Positions 42,983 to 51,695 of a stretch of DNA of 64,000 nt are shown one piece after another. Position 1 is the first letter of the stretch, and each line of letters begins with the position of its first letter. The position numbers and the translations under genes are program-made. The notes under the pieces are model-generated. The model saw nothing but the letters and a program-made list of their open reading frames with translations, did no database searches and was not told the DNA's origin. This DNA comes from CAVPOO01 sp963707015 (GTDB lineage: Bacteria; Pseudomonadota; Gammaproteobacteria; Thiohalobacterales; Thiohalobacteraceae), in contig CAVPOO010000002.1 of assembly GCA_963707015.1 (NCBI GenBank), positions 214,156 to 278,155 of the forward strand, in the 5' to 3' direction.

Positions 42983-45900
42983 TCAACAGGCTCCGCCCGT
43001 TCCAGTTTGAGGCAACTGATGATTTTTGCCCGACACACATGAAGTCCGTGTCAAGGCTTCCAACCAGCATTCCAAATGGTCTTCCAAGATCCACTCTTGC
43101 ATCACCCACCGCCGCAAACGGTCCCCCTCATTCTCGGCGGCATCGAGGTCATTAACACGTTCCCGGATGGCAGCGATCCAGGCACGCGCATTGTTAGACA
43201 CATGGTGGACCGGTGCGTTCTGATAGGGATAGATGTCTGTCGACACCACTGGCCAACCCATAATGCCATACTCCAGCAAACGCAGATTACTCTTGGCTTC
43301 GTTGAACTTGTTGTGCTCAAGTGGCGCAAGCGCAAGATCAAGATTCAGACTGGCCAGTTTTGCCGGATATTGATCAAATGGGACACCGGGGTGGAACTCA
43401 CGAACGAAAGGCTGCAACTCCTTAGGACACATTCCAAAGAAGATCCATTCCACCTCATCCCCCAGCTCCCTGACCACATCACACAGAATTTCAAGGTCGC
43501 CATGGTGCTGCTGTGCACCAGCCCACCCGACGCGTGGTTTCTCCCCCTGCCTCCTTTCTGATACGAGCCCTGTCCAGCGGGCACGCTCCAGATAGTTAGG
43601 CACAACTACGATGTCTTCAATCATCTTGCCATACGCGTCTTTCAGGGGTTCCGTGCTAACAATCATTCTATTACAGTGAGACAATGCCTTGCGCAACCGC
43701 TTCTTTATATCCTTATACATCGTCTTCTGATGGGGATTTTTGGCCGGCATTTGTGTCTTCAAGTCATCCAGCTCAAAGACACGGAACATATCCGGGAACA
43801 GCCTAGCATAATGCTCGAGCGCTCCTAACTGAGTATCGTGAACAAAACTTTGCAGCAAGAGGGTGTCAGGCCCTATGCGTGCGAGTTCGCCAATCTCCGG
43901 CAGGCGCCTGGCATCGGCTTCGGGTACTAATGCTGTTTGTGCGATTGCCTGAGCCCCCAACCCTCTCAAGGGCGCCCTCACCCGATACTCGCCGCAGCCC
44001 CAGATGTCGAATGGGAAACCAAGGATGCGTGGCCGATCATGAAATACGGGATCCCAGCTGGGAACGATCTCGGATTCTGGCATCGGATCCCGAGTTTTCA
44101 GGCTCAGATTACGGTTGTATGCGGGATCGTTCGCCAACTGGGGCAACCACCGCTCAAACATGCGGAAGGCTTCCGCGCGGCGCTTCGCAACTTGTCCTCG
44201 GACCATTTCTTTCGAAATGCTACTGGACCCATGATGAACGAGGGTCGCAAATGGTGTCCACACTATCTTGTAGCCTTGTTCTCCGACTCTTAGGCAGAGG
44301 TCTATGTCATTGAACAATACCTTAAACGCATTGTCGTCAAGACCTCCGACCTCCTCATAAACTGACTTCCTTACGACCATACACGCTGCAGTTACAGCGG
44401 AGAAGTTCTGAACCACCTGCGCTCGCCCCATATACCCGGGATCAGACATGGGCAAACCGATATGAATATGTTCTGCGACTCCCACCATGCCAAGAACAAC
44501 CCCGGCATGCTGTATCTTCTGGTCGGTATATACTAGTCGCGCACCAACGATCCCTACTTCTGGGCGCTGTGCGTGCGCCATCATTCGCTCCAACCACTGT
44601 GGCTGCACGATCTGGGTATCGTTATTAAGAAGTACGATGTAATCACCCTTCGCCTTACTGGCGGCGAAGTTGTTTATGGCAGAGAAATTGTAGGGATGGG
44701 GATAGCGCAATACGCTGACTCGCGCAGAACCGACCTCCAAAGACTCCAGGTAACAAAGCGTATCTGGCTCCACGCTATTGTTATCTACAATCAAGACCTC
44801 ATAGTTGGGGTAAGTTGTTTTTTCGAGAAGGCTTGTAACGCAGGGTTTCACAAGATCCAGCCGATCCTTCGTAGGGATGATAATACTGACTAGGGGCTTG
44901 ACCGAATGCTGGTACTGAACAAAGTAGCTGCGGGGCAACATGCCTTCCACGACCTTCGCAGGAACACCGCATCTATCTAGATGACCGACAAGAATTTCCT
45001 TGTCCCGTGTTTCGCGGCTAGGCGAATCAATGCAGCCCTCGTTCCCCCGATACCGATGAAACAGAACATCCGCGATATGGCCAATTGCCGCTTCACCACA
45101 CGTCTCGAGGACATGGAATGCCATGGCGTAGTTGTCTATCCCTGTACTGCGATCGTACCTGTCAGTGTGTCGCAATATTTCACTTTTTATCAGGCAAAAG
45201 TTTCCTACATAAGGCGTCGATCTGAGCAGGTCAAGGTTGAAATCGGGTTTAAAGCGGGGATCTGAAGCTTTGCCATGGGCATCAACCAGGTCCTCATCCA
45301 CGTAGATAAAACGCCAGGCGGGGTTCGTCTTGATATAGCTGGCGCATGACAACAAGGCCGCGGGGGCTAGCGTGTCGCCGCTATCGATCACGGCGAGCCA
45401 ATCCGCCGGGGATTGTTCGATCGCTGCCCAGAGGGCTGCATGGCGGTCACCTGTGACATGAACCCACTCGATCATGTCCAATTCATCAACGGCTGGCTCC
45501 GGCGCAGCTGAGTTTGCGATGACGGTCAATCCCCAGCCTCTGTACAACTGCGCTTGCAGCGAATCCAGTGTGTCTGCGAGCTGATACTCATGGCCGGGAG
45601 CCACCGTGACAAGCAAATGGATCGCAGGGTAAGGTTCGCCATGCGCCAGCAGACGCTCTGCGAGTATTTCACGCTGCGCTGCCTGCAACTCGTGATGCCC
45701 TTTCCACTCCTCGTAGGCTCGAGTAATTGCCCTGCGATCACCTTCAGATTCGAGTTGGGGCTCGTTCCCCCGCTCGGTGGACGACGCGTACAACTCTTTT
45801 AGCACGGCCTGAAACACAACGTCCGGGCTACCGCTAATGACTCCATTGTCAACGGCCTCCTGCACGAGACCTCGGAGTACCTGATGACGCCCTGTCTGTA

Positions 45901-48730
45901 CATTCTGCTTACCACGGTCCTCATACCGCTGGTAAATTCCCAGGAACGTTGGTAGAAACTCAAGCCGCCGCTGGCTTGACACGCTGTCTGACAGGTCTGT
46001 TCTGACCCGAACCTCCACGGTAGTCACCCCTACGTGCTGGGCACCATACTGACTTGTGAGTCGCAAAAGGAACTCCCAGTCTTCCAGGCAGGTCATTTCC
46101 TCGTCAAACAGCCCTATCTTCCACAGGCAGTCCCGCGTGTGTCCCCAGGTGTTGATAGGGATATAGTTCTGGACCAACAGCTGCTCAGCAGAGAATGCTC
46201 CATGCGCATAGCGCGTGGCACGCTGCATAACCGACCGCAGACCATTTTCAATGGTTTCTGTGGCATACTCCGCGTCGGTGTAAACGAATGCATGCTCGCC
46301 TTGCTGTATCGCCCTCACAATGGTTCCAATATGATTGGGCAAATAGGCGTCATCGTCGTCCAGGTAACAAACAATGTCCCCGCGGGCCGCACGAAGCGCC
46401 GCATTGCGCGCGGCGACCTGCCCAACCCCCTCTGAGTTTGAGATATAGCGAACCTTTTGCGCAGGCAAGTAGTTCTGAATCAAATCCCAAACGTCTTCTC
46501 CGCCATCATTGACAATAACCATTTCCCAGTTTGTATAGTCTTGGTCTGCTACGGAGCGTAGCGCATCCTGAATCAACCCCCTGCGATTGCGCGTGGGCAT
46601 CACCACACTCACTAGCGGTTTGTCGCTATAGGCAAATATTTCCGCTGGATCGGGGGTGTCGGACTCAGCTTCTATGGGCACGAGGAAACTACCACCTGCC
46701 ACAGGTCTGCTACCGCTGCTTACTGGCCAGTGACGCACCCTAGCGAGTTCTGACTCCTCAACACAACGCTGAAGATTCCGCTGCTCCATGCCACCCGGTG
46801 AGACGAGATAAAGCCCTAGAACTTCGGGAATGTGGTGAAACCTCTCTGTTGCTGCCAAACGCAGCCAAAACTCGTAATCGCCAGCCACTTCGAAAGATGA
46901 ATCGAACTCGCCGTACGCATTGTGCAACTCACGGCGCCACATGGGTTGAGGGCCCAGATAGCACACTTCAAATAATCTCCGACCGTCAAAGTCCGGCCAG
47001 CGGAAGTAGCCTATTAGCGGTGCTGTATCGAAATGCGAATTTGGTGTCTCCGTAACTGCAGAGTCGGCATAAACGACAGCGACGTCCGCTCTGGCCTCAA
47101 GCACCGCAACCATACGTTCCAGCGCATCGCGGCGATGACGATCGTCGGTGTTGGCATTCGTCAAATATTTTCCACGCGCGGCGCGAACAGCCCTATTCCA
47201 TGCCGCATAGATCGTCTCTCGCACCGAAGTGCGGATGTATAGGATATTTTGATGCTCTCGCTGATATTCCCGTACAATTTCCCACTCTTTCTGGCTGGAA
47301 CCGCTGTCAACAATAATAATCTCCATTCGCTCGGCAATCGTCTGTGACAGCAAATCATCGAGGCAGCCTCTCAGGTATGCCTCGCTGTTGAACGTTGATA
47401 CGATTGAACTCACTACCACATTATCGTCAACCACAATACTGCGGCTGGCATTTCCACTTTGTGATAACGGAAGGTCCGTTGAACTAGAATCCGCAACACT
47501 TACAAAGCCGGCTATCTCTTCGTCGTTGGGATGATCAGTCAAATAGGACATGTAAAGTGCCCTGGCGTCGCTTTCTCGACCACTGGACGCAAGTATCTGG
47601 CCTCCATTAAGGATAAGACTGCGGTCGTCCGGGCTTATCTTCAGACCCTCCGCCAGATAGAGAAGCGCCTGCCCGGGCTCACCAGCCTGCCAAAAGCAAA
47701 CGGCTAGATTGTTACAGATTTCAGCGTTCCCCGGATCTTTTGCATAGGCATCACTGAAACTTTTTTTAGCCCCTTCCACATCCCCTGCCGCAAACAACGT
47801 TTCGCCTTCCTGATTGAGTGCAGCAACGTCCGGGAGAACCGGTCCTTGGTGAGCTCCCGCTGTGCTTCCCCGAATCGCCGCTTTGAGTTCATCGGACGGG
47901 TACCCAAGACGTTCGAGCACAGATTCCGAGAGACGATCGATATAGGCAACGGCGAATTCGAGCAGCTGTCTGTTGGAAAACCGCTTCACCCATTCGTCCC
48001 GGTGATCCGCAACCGGCACCTCATGCCTCTGAACGCCGACTTGATCTCCGTATTTGCCTTCCAGTAGACATCCCCTGCGATAGTTCAGTATTTCGGCATC
48101 AAATGGGATACCCAACCCGGCGCACAGGTGTCGTACCGTACCGTCTGGATCCGCAACGAGGTCCTCGTAGCGGACGACTATCGCCTCCTCACCCAACTGC
48201 TGAATGGCATCCAGCAACAGTCCGGGCCCCTTCAGGAGATCGTTGTAATTGTAGGAATGTTCAAGCCGTGTGATGTCGTTCTCGAACCATGTCTCAAGAT
48301 TCGATGAAAGAACCGCGAGTGGGTTCCGGATGAGAAGAAGGAATTTTGCATTCGGGAATATTTTTTTCAGTTCCGGAATAATGTAGAAGTAACGCGGCGT
48401 TTTATCCAGGAAATATCGCCGACCCGATTCCTCAAGAGCGCGGCCGTACAATACCGACGCCATCGCTCGGATTCCATCTATATAGACCTCGACACCATCT
48501 TCGAAACCTGCCAGGAAATCGTCGAGGGCTGACTTCGCCAAAGGCGCCTCATACTCAGCTTCGATTCCGTGGTCCTTGAGTGCATATGCGGGATGTAGCA
48601 TTACCCAGGGTTCAGACACGGTATGAATATCCTTATGTCCCCCCAGAACCCGCTGTAACATGGTAGACCCGGATCGCGGCATGGAGATCAGAAAAACGAG
48701 ATTGCCGCCACGTGAGTCGAAGTTTCTCAT
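42983..48730 (-). CDS. Giant sulfotransferase-TPR-multi-glycosyltransferase fusion (flagellin modification candidate)
   Basis: A single 1915-residue frame with an AAGGGA ribosome-binding site. Residues 1-285 are a sulfotransferase: PRSGST near 19-24 for PAPS binding and LLLIRNPLAVLSSN as the second site. TPR-like repeats follow (about 296-420). Next are GT2 domain 1 (about 435-660, VSTFNSE, NANTDD), GT2 domain 2 (about 703-950, VVMPTRNRRG, CYLDDDDA), a degenerate GT2-like domain (about 1033-1270, VIDSGD), GT2 domain 3 (about 1277-1540, IIIPTKDRLD, LLNNDTQ) and a C-terminal GT4-like domain (about 1565-1900, VGWAGAQQHHGDLEIL, EYGIMGWPVV). It lies directly behind fliC, so flagellin glycan synthesis, possibly with sulfation, is likely. 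No frameshift is seen. Confidence 0.88.
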   Translation of the reverse strand: MRNFDSRGGNLVFLISMPRSGSTMLQRVLGGHKDIHTVSEPWVMLHPAYALKDHGIEAEYEAPLAKSALDDFLAGFEDGVEVYIDGIRAMASVLYGRALEESGRRYFLDKTPRYFYIIPELKKIFPNAKFLLLIRNPLAVLSSNLETWFENDITRLEHSYNYNDLLKGPGLLLDAIQQLGEEAIVVRYEDLVADPDGTVRHLCAGLGIPFDAEILNYRRGCLLEGKYGDQVGVQRHEVPVADHRDEWVKRFSNRQLLEFAVAYIDRLSESVLERLGYPSDELKAAIRGSTAGAHQGPVLPDVAALNQEGETLFAAGDVEGAKKSFSDAYAKDPGNAEICNNLAVCFWQAGEPGQALLYLAEGLKISPDDRSLILNGGQILASSGRESDARALYMSYLTDHPNDEEIAGFVSVADSSSTDLPLSQSGNASRSIVVDDNVVVSSIVSTFNSEAYLRGCLDDLLSQTIAERMEIIIVDSGSSQKEWEIVREYQREHQNILYIRTSVRETIYAAWNRAVRAARGKYLTNANTDDRHRRDALERMVAVLEARADVAVVYADSAVTETPNSHFDTAPLIGYFRWPDFDGRRLFEVCYLGPQPMWRRELHNAYGEFDSSFEVAGDYEFWLRLAATERFHHIPEVLGLYLVSPGGMEQRNLQRCVEESELARVRHWPVSSGSRPVAGGSFLVPIEAESDTPDPAEIFAYSDKPLVSVVMPTRNRRGLIQDALRSVADQDYTNWEMVIVNDGGEDVWDLIQNYLPAQKVRYISNSEGVGQVAARNAALRAARGDIVCYLDDDDAYLPNHIGTIVRAIQQGEHAFVYTDAEYATETIENGLRSVMQRATRYAHGAFSAEQLLVQNYIPINTWGHTRDCLWKIGLFDEEMTCLEDWEFLLRLTSQYGAQHVGVTTVEVRVRTDLSDSVSSQRRLEFLPTFLGIYQRYEDRGKQNVQTGRHQVLRGLVQEAVDNGVISGSPDVVFQAVLKELYASSTERGNEPQLESEGDRRAITRAYEEWKGHHELQAAQREILAERLLAHGEPYPAIHLLVTVAPGHEYQLADTLDSLQAQLYRGWGLTVIANSAAPEPAVDELDMIEWVHVTGDRHAALWAAIEQSPADWLAVIDSGDTLAPAALLSCASYIKTNPAWRFIYVDEDLVDAHGKASDPRFKPDFNLDLLRSTPYVGNFCLIKSEILRHTDRYDRSTGIDNYAMAFHVLETCGEAAIGHIADVLFHRYRGNEGCIDSPSRETRDKEILVGHLDRCGVPAKVVEGMLPRSYFVQYQHSVKPLVSIIIPTKDRLDLVKPCVTSLLEKTTYPNYEVLIVDNNSVEPDTLCYLESLEVGSARVSVLRYPHPYNFSAINNFAASKAKGDYIVLLNNDTQIVQPQWLERMMAHAQRPEVGIVGARLVYTDQKIQHAGVVLGMVGVAEHIHIGLPMSDPGYMGRAQVVQNFSAVTAACMVVRKSVYEEVGGLDDNAFKVLFNDIDLCLRVGEQGYKIVWTPFATLVHHGSSSISKEMVRGQVAKRRAEAFRMFERWLPQLANDPAYNRNLSLKTRDPMPESEIVPSWDPVFHDRPRILGFPFDIWGCGEYRVRAPLRGLGAQAIAQTALVPEADARRLPEIGELARIGPDTLLLQSFVHDTQLGALEHYARLFPDMFRVFELDDLKTQMPAKNPHQKTMYKDIKKRLRKALSHCNRMIVSTEPLKDAYGKMIEDIVVVPNYLERARWTGLVSERRQGEKPRVGWAGAQQHHGDLEILCDVVRELGDEVEWIFFGMCPKELQPFVREFHPGVPFDQYPAKLASLNLDLALAPLEHNKFNEAKSNLRLLEYGIMGWPVVSTDIYPYQNAPVHHVSNNARAWIAAIRERVNDLDAAENEGDRLRRWVMQEWILEDHLECWLEALTRTSCVSGKNHQLPQTGTGGAC

Positions 48731-48810
48731 ATCAGCCGTTCCCTTGTTGTGAAACCCGTCGTTCTATCCCGGAAGAGCGTATGACTACTCTTTGGTCGCA
48801 GTAGATTCTT

Positions 48811-49556
48811 TCACGCTACTGCCGGGCCGACCTCTTTCTCTGCATTCGGTAATATGACTTTCCTGATCCAGGATTGGTATCCGCAGTTGGCCTGCTCTCT
48901 TTCAAATGGAGAAAGATCTGCCAGTAATGGCTGGCTCTTGAACTGTATGTAATCCAGTGCCTGCAGGTGTTTCATAGCGATAACGCTGGACAAACCCGTG
49001 CCATGGACGCGTATCTCCGACCGTGGCTCGGGACAGTAGACCATGCGGAAATGTTTTGTCAGACGTATCCTCATTTCAAAATCTGGCGCGTATAATGAAA
49101 TCCGACCGCCCGCCAGGTTTGGTAATCCGCCAACTCCATTCTGAAAAGACTTCGCTTCGGAAAATCGCGCCCGTAGGTCTGTAAAAACACGTTATCCTGC
49201 GGTACGGCGTCTTCTTCGTCCCAGAGGCCGGTTCTTTCCGCTGAGCCGCTCATGTAGTAATTATTGGAGCAGGCGATACGCGCATCAGGATTCGATATCA
49301 GCAGTTTCAGCTCTGTTTCTATCTTCAAGGGAAGAAAGCGATCGTCGCCGTCCACATAGGTCACATAGTCACCGGTAACGGCACGAAGCGCGTCGATTCG
49401 GGGATCCACGATACCCGCGTTGCAGGCGTGGTAGACAGGCGTCACCAACTCGGAGTAACGCTGTCTGTAACGCCTGATAAGCTTCCGAGAACCATCGGTT
49501 GACCCGTCATCCGCCATGATTAGCTGATGCGGCCTGATGGTCTGACCGAGAACACT
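48811..49556 (-). pseudogene. Decayed GT2 glycosyltransferase (N-terminus lost, frameshifted)
   Basis: The first part (from about 49556, in the frame ending at 49071) reads QSVLGQTIRPHQLIMADDGS and TGDYVTYVDGDDRFLPL, the core of a GT2 enzyme with its DxD-type motif, but lacks the usual VSVVIPTYN start. It ends abruptly at 49071 after VGFHYTRQILK. The adjoining frame, 48811-49074, continues as a GT2 tail. Read one base shifted, it joins as YAPDFEMRIRLTKHFRMVYC, so a single frameshift near 49085 explains both pieces. The gene therefore has a 5' deletion and a frameshift. Confidence 0.75.
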
Positions 49557-49762
49557 CTGGTCTTTAGTACTCCTGGCTGGCTGTGCCCTTCTGAACATGT
49601 GGGCGTAAGATGAAAATTGGGGATTAACGTATGCACGTTGGTGAAATCGCAGGAATGTTCCGACATACAGTTCGCCAGGTGGAACCGAAGCCAGGTGGAA
49701 CCAGATTTTGGATACGACACCAGATACGTTGGCTGACTGTTTGTTTCAGACTGTTTGATCAC
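49557..49762 (-). pseudogene. Sulfotransferase N-terminal remnant fused to the broken GT2
   Basis: From GTG 49762 (AAGGGA ribosome-binding site) the frame reads YLVSYPKSGSTWLRFHLANC, the PAPS-binding start of a sulfotransferase, then DFTNVHTLIPNFH and VLKT, which matches the KTH region of the family. It then stops resembling a sulfotransferase near 49557, where the GT2 core begins in another frame. About 70 residues remain of an expected 250-300. A deletion joining two neighbouring genes is the simplest explanation. Confidence 0.75.
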
Positions 49763-49904
49763 GATCCGTCCCTTGTGCGCGTTGTTTCTGCTTTTCACAA
49801 CCTATGTCGCCACAAACCAATGCCCACGACCCGCCCGGGCAGACATCAACTAATGCATATGGGCCAAAGAGACCATGCGAGTTGATACTCGCGGTTGCAC
49901 AGCA

Positions 49905-50615
49905 TTACTTTCTCTTGAATACCAATAGGTTATCTTTTGGGTTATTGTTGGGGTTACTGTTGACGCCACCCCTGAGTCCGTCGAAGCGCATGACTGAAAG
50001 AAACTGCCCCCCACATCGACGCAAAACGTGCTTCCATTGTTCAAGGGAGCGGTACCTGTGTTTTCCCCCCACCACATGTGCCTCGGGCCCAAACTCCCCA
50101 CTCACAATGCCGATTCCAGCCGGATCAAGGTGACGGATGATAGTTGCCAGAACCAACTCCCATACGTCGTCGGCAAGTTGGGGCATGACGTCGATCGCGT
50201 TGACAATGTCGAAGCTGGCGCCGACCTCGAATGTCGGATGGGTAAAATCCGCATGGCAAACTTCAACATTCTGATATTTCTCAAACATTGCGTGGAGATC
50301 CTTCACGCAGAAAGGCGATGCCTCGACCGCGGTAACGTGCCGCGCTTGCAGGCAATGCAGGTAAAAACTTGTCCAGTGTCCTGATCCGGCACCGATATCG
50401 AGGACAGACTTATCAACGATCTTTTCCCATCGAGCGCGGAGCACATCGATGATGCCGTTTTCGACGAGATTGTAGTGATAGCGCGCCTCATACCACTCCC
50501 ATCCCGTCACCGCCTCACCTGACTCTCCCTGCCGAGGCTCATCGCCATCGAAACGGCGTTCTGTTTCCTCACTCCGGTCGGCAAGACCAGTCTCATCCTG
50601 TTTCATATTCAACAT
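49905..50615 (-). CDS. Class I SAM-dependent methyltransferase (modification island)
   Basis: Start ATG 50615 gives 236 residues; ATG 50654 and GTG 50678 are in frame. Motif I is VLDIGAGSGHWTSFYL (about residues 70-85), followed by VTAVEASPFCVKDL and VCHADFTHPTF with the FDIVNAIDVMPQL post-motif region. It resembles small-molecule or sugar methyltransferases. A sigma-54-like promoter lies just upstream, tying it to the flagellar regulon. It lies between flgL and the sulfotransferase/GT remnants, so methylation of a flagellin glycan is a reasonable guess. The substrate is unknown. Confidence 0.85.
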   Translation of the reverse strand: MLNMKQDETGLADRSEETERRFDGDEPRQGESGEAVTGWEWYEARYHYNLVENGIIDVLRARWEKIVDKSVLDIGAGSGHWTSFYLHCLQARHVTAVEASPFCVKDLHAMFEKYQNVEVCHADFTHPTFEVGASFDIVNAIDVMPQLADDVWELVLATIIRHLDPAGIGIVSGEFGPEAHVVGGKHRYRSLEQWKHVLRRCGGQFLSVMRFDGLRGGVNSNPNNNPKDNLLVFKRK

Positions 50616-50690
50616 TTGTTCGCTTCGTCGGTATGTGTCTGGTGAGAATCTCATCAGACCCGATACTCGGGCCCACACACCAACTCAACA

Positions 50691-50706
50691 GGCAAGATCT
50701 GTACCA
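50691..50706 (-). promoter_or_regulatory. Candidate sigma-54 promoter of the methyltransferase gene
   Basis: The minus strand reads TGGTACA-GATC-TTGCC with correct GG-N10-GC spacing, in the flgL-methyltransferase gap. The start would be near 50680. It differs from consensus at two positions of the -24 element. Confidence 0.65.
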
Positions 50707-50785
50707 GATAATGCAGGCGCGACGGCATACATGGCCGGGCGTGCACCGCAACGCAAGCGCAAAACTAGCTGTTTGCGGTGACCGC

Positions 50786-51691
50786 CTACAAGAAGTTGAA
50801 GAGACTGAGGTTCTGAACGCGGATAAATGACTGCTGTGCGGCTTCGAGGACGAGGCTTTGGCGACTCAAGCGGCTTGCCGCCTCGGCGAAGTCGATATCT
50901 TCCACTGCGGAACGGGCCTGTTCGAGCTCGAAAAGCATCGAATCGTTGACCTCTCGTTCGCGATCAATTGCATTCAGACGTGCGCCCGCCTGCGCTCGTA
51001 CACCCAGGATATTCTCGATGGCATTATCGAGTTCTGTGAGCGAACGGCTATTCGGCGTATTCGCCTCAAGATCAGTCGCCAGGTTATAAAGGCTGGTAAA
51101 GACGTCCTGAAAGCCGGTACCGGCCCCGTCTGGAATCTTCATAAAGACGGCCAGCCCGGAATCACCGACCGACACCTGGCGCGTGGGCCCGACCTGCAGA
51201 AATCGTTGCCCCTGGTCTCCGCTATATGTGTAGGTACCACTCCCGTTGGTCGAAAAAGGGGCCGTCTGTGTCTGAAACCCGCTAAACAGGTAGTCGCCAT
51301 TGGCATCCTTGGTGTTTGCAAGAGCCATGACCTCATCCGTGATCTGGCGGATTTCCTTGGCCATCGCGGTACGGTCTTCGATTGATTGAGTACCATTTAA
51401 TCCGCCGACTGCGAGCTCACGCGCCCGCTGCAAGCTGTTTGTTACACTGGCCAGCACAGCATCTTCCAATTCCAGACGGCTCTGCCCGGCAAGTATATTT
51501 GCCTGGTATTGACGCGTAATAGCAGCGCCCTGCTGCAAGTCCAGAATACGAGCGGCACCGGCGGGGTCGTCAGATGGGTTGTTAACTCGCTTCCCGGACG
51601 AAAGCTGGAGTTGTGTTTTCAACAGTTTCGACTGCCGATCAACGATCGCATCTAACCCCTGCTGAAACATGTGCACTGTCGAGACCCGCAT
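50786..51691 (-). CDS. flgL: Flagellar hook-filament junction protein FlgL (HAP3)
   Basis: This 301-residue protein has the flagellin-like ends of FlgL: MRVSTVHMFQQGLDAIVDRQ and SGKRVNNPSDDPAGAARIL at the N-terminus, and SAVEDIDFAEAASRLSRQSL, then LVLEAAQQSFIRVQNLSLF at the C-terminus. It is the last gene of the flgB-L run, four bases after flgK. Confidence 0.95.
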   Translation of the reverse strand: MRVSTVHMFQQGLDAIVDRQSKLLKTQLQLSSGKRVNNPSDDPAGAARILDLQQGAAITRQYQANILAGQSRLELEDAVLASVTNSLQRARELAVGGLNGTQSIEDRTAMAKEIRQITDEVMALANTKDANGDYLFSGFQTQTAPFSTNGSGTYTYSGDQGQRFLQVGPTRQVSVGDSGLAVFMKIPDGAGTGFQDVFTSLYNLATDLEANTPNSRSLTELDNAIENILGVRAQAGARLNAIDREREVNDSMLFELEQARSAVEDIDFAEAASRLSRQSLVLEAAQQSFIRVQNLSLFNFL

Positions 51692-51695
51692 CCCG

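Noticed and set aside
48817..48832. Sigma-54-like site before the giant glycosyltransferase gene
   Set aside because: The -12 part is TAGCG rather than TTGCA, and the site is embedded in the decayed GT2 tail; too weak to claim.
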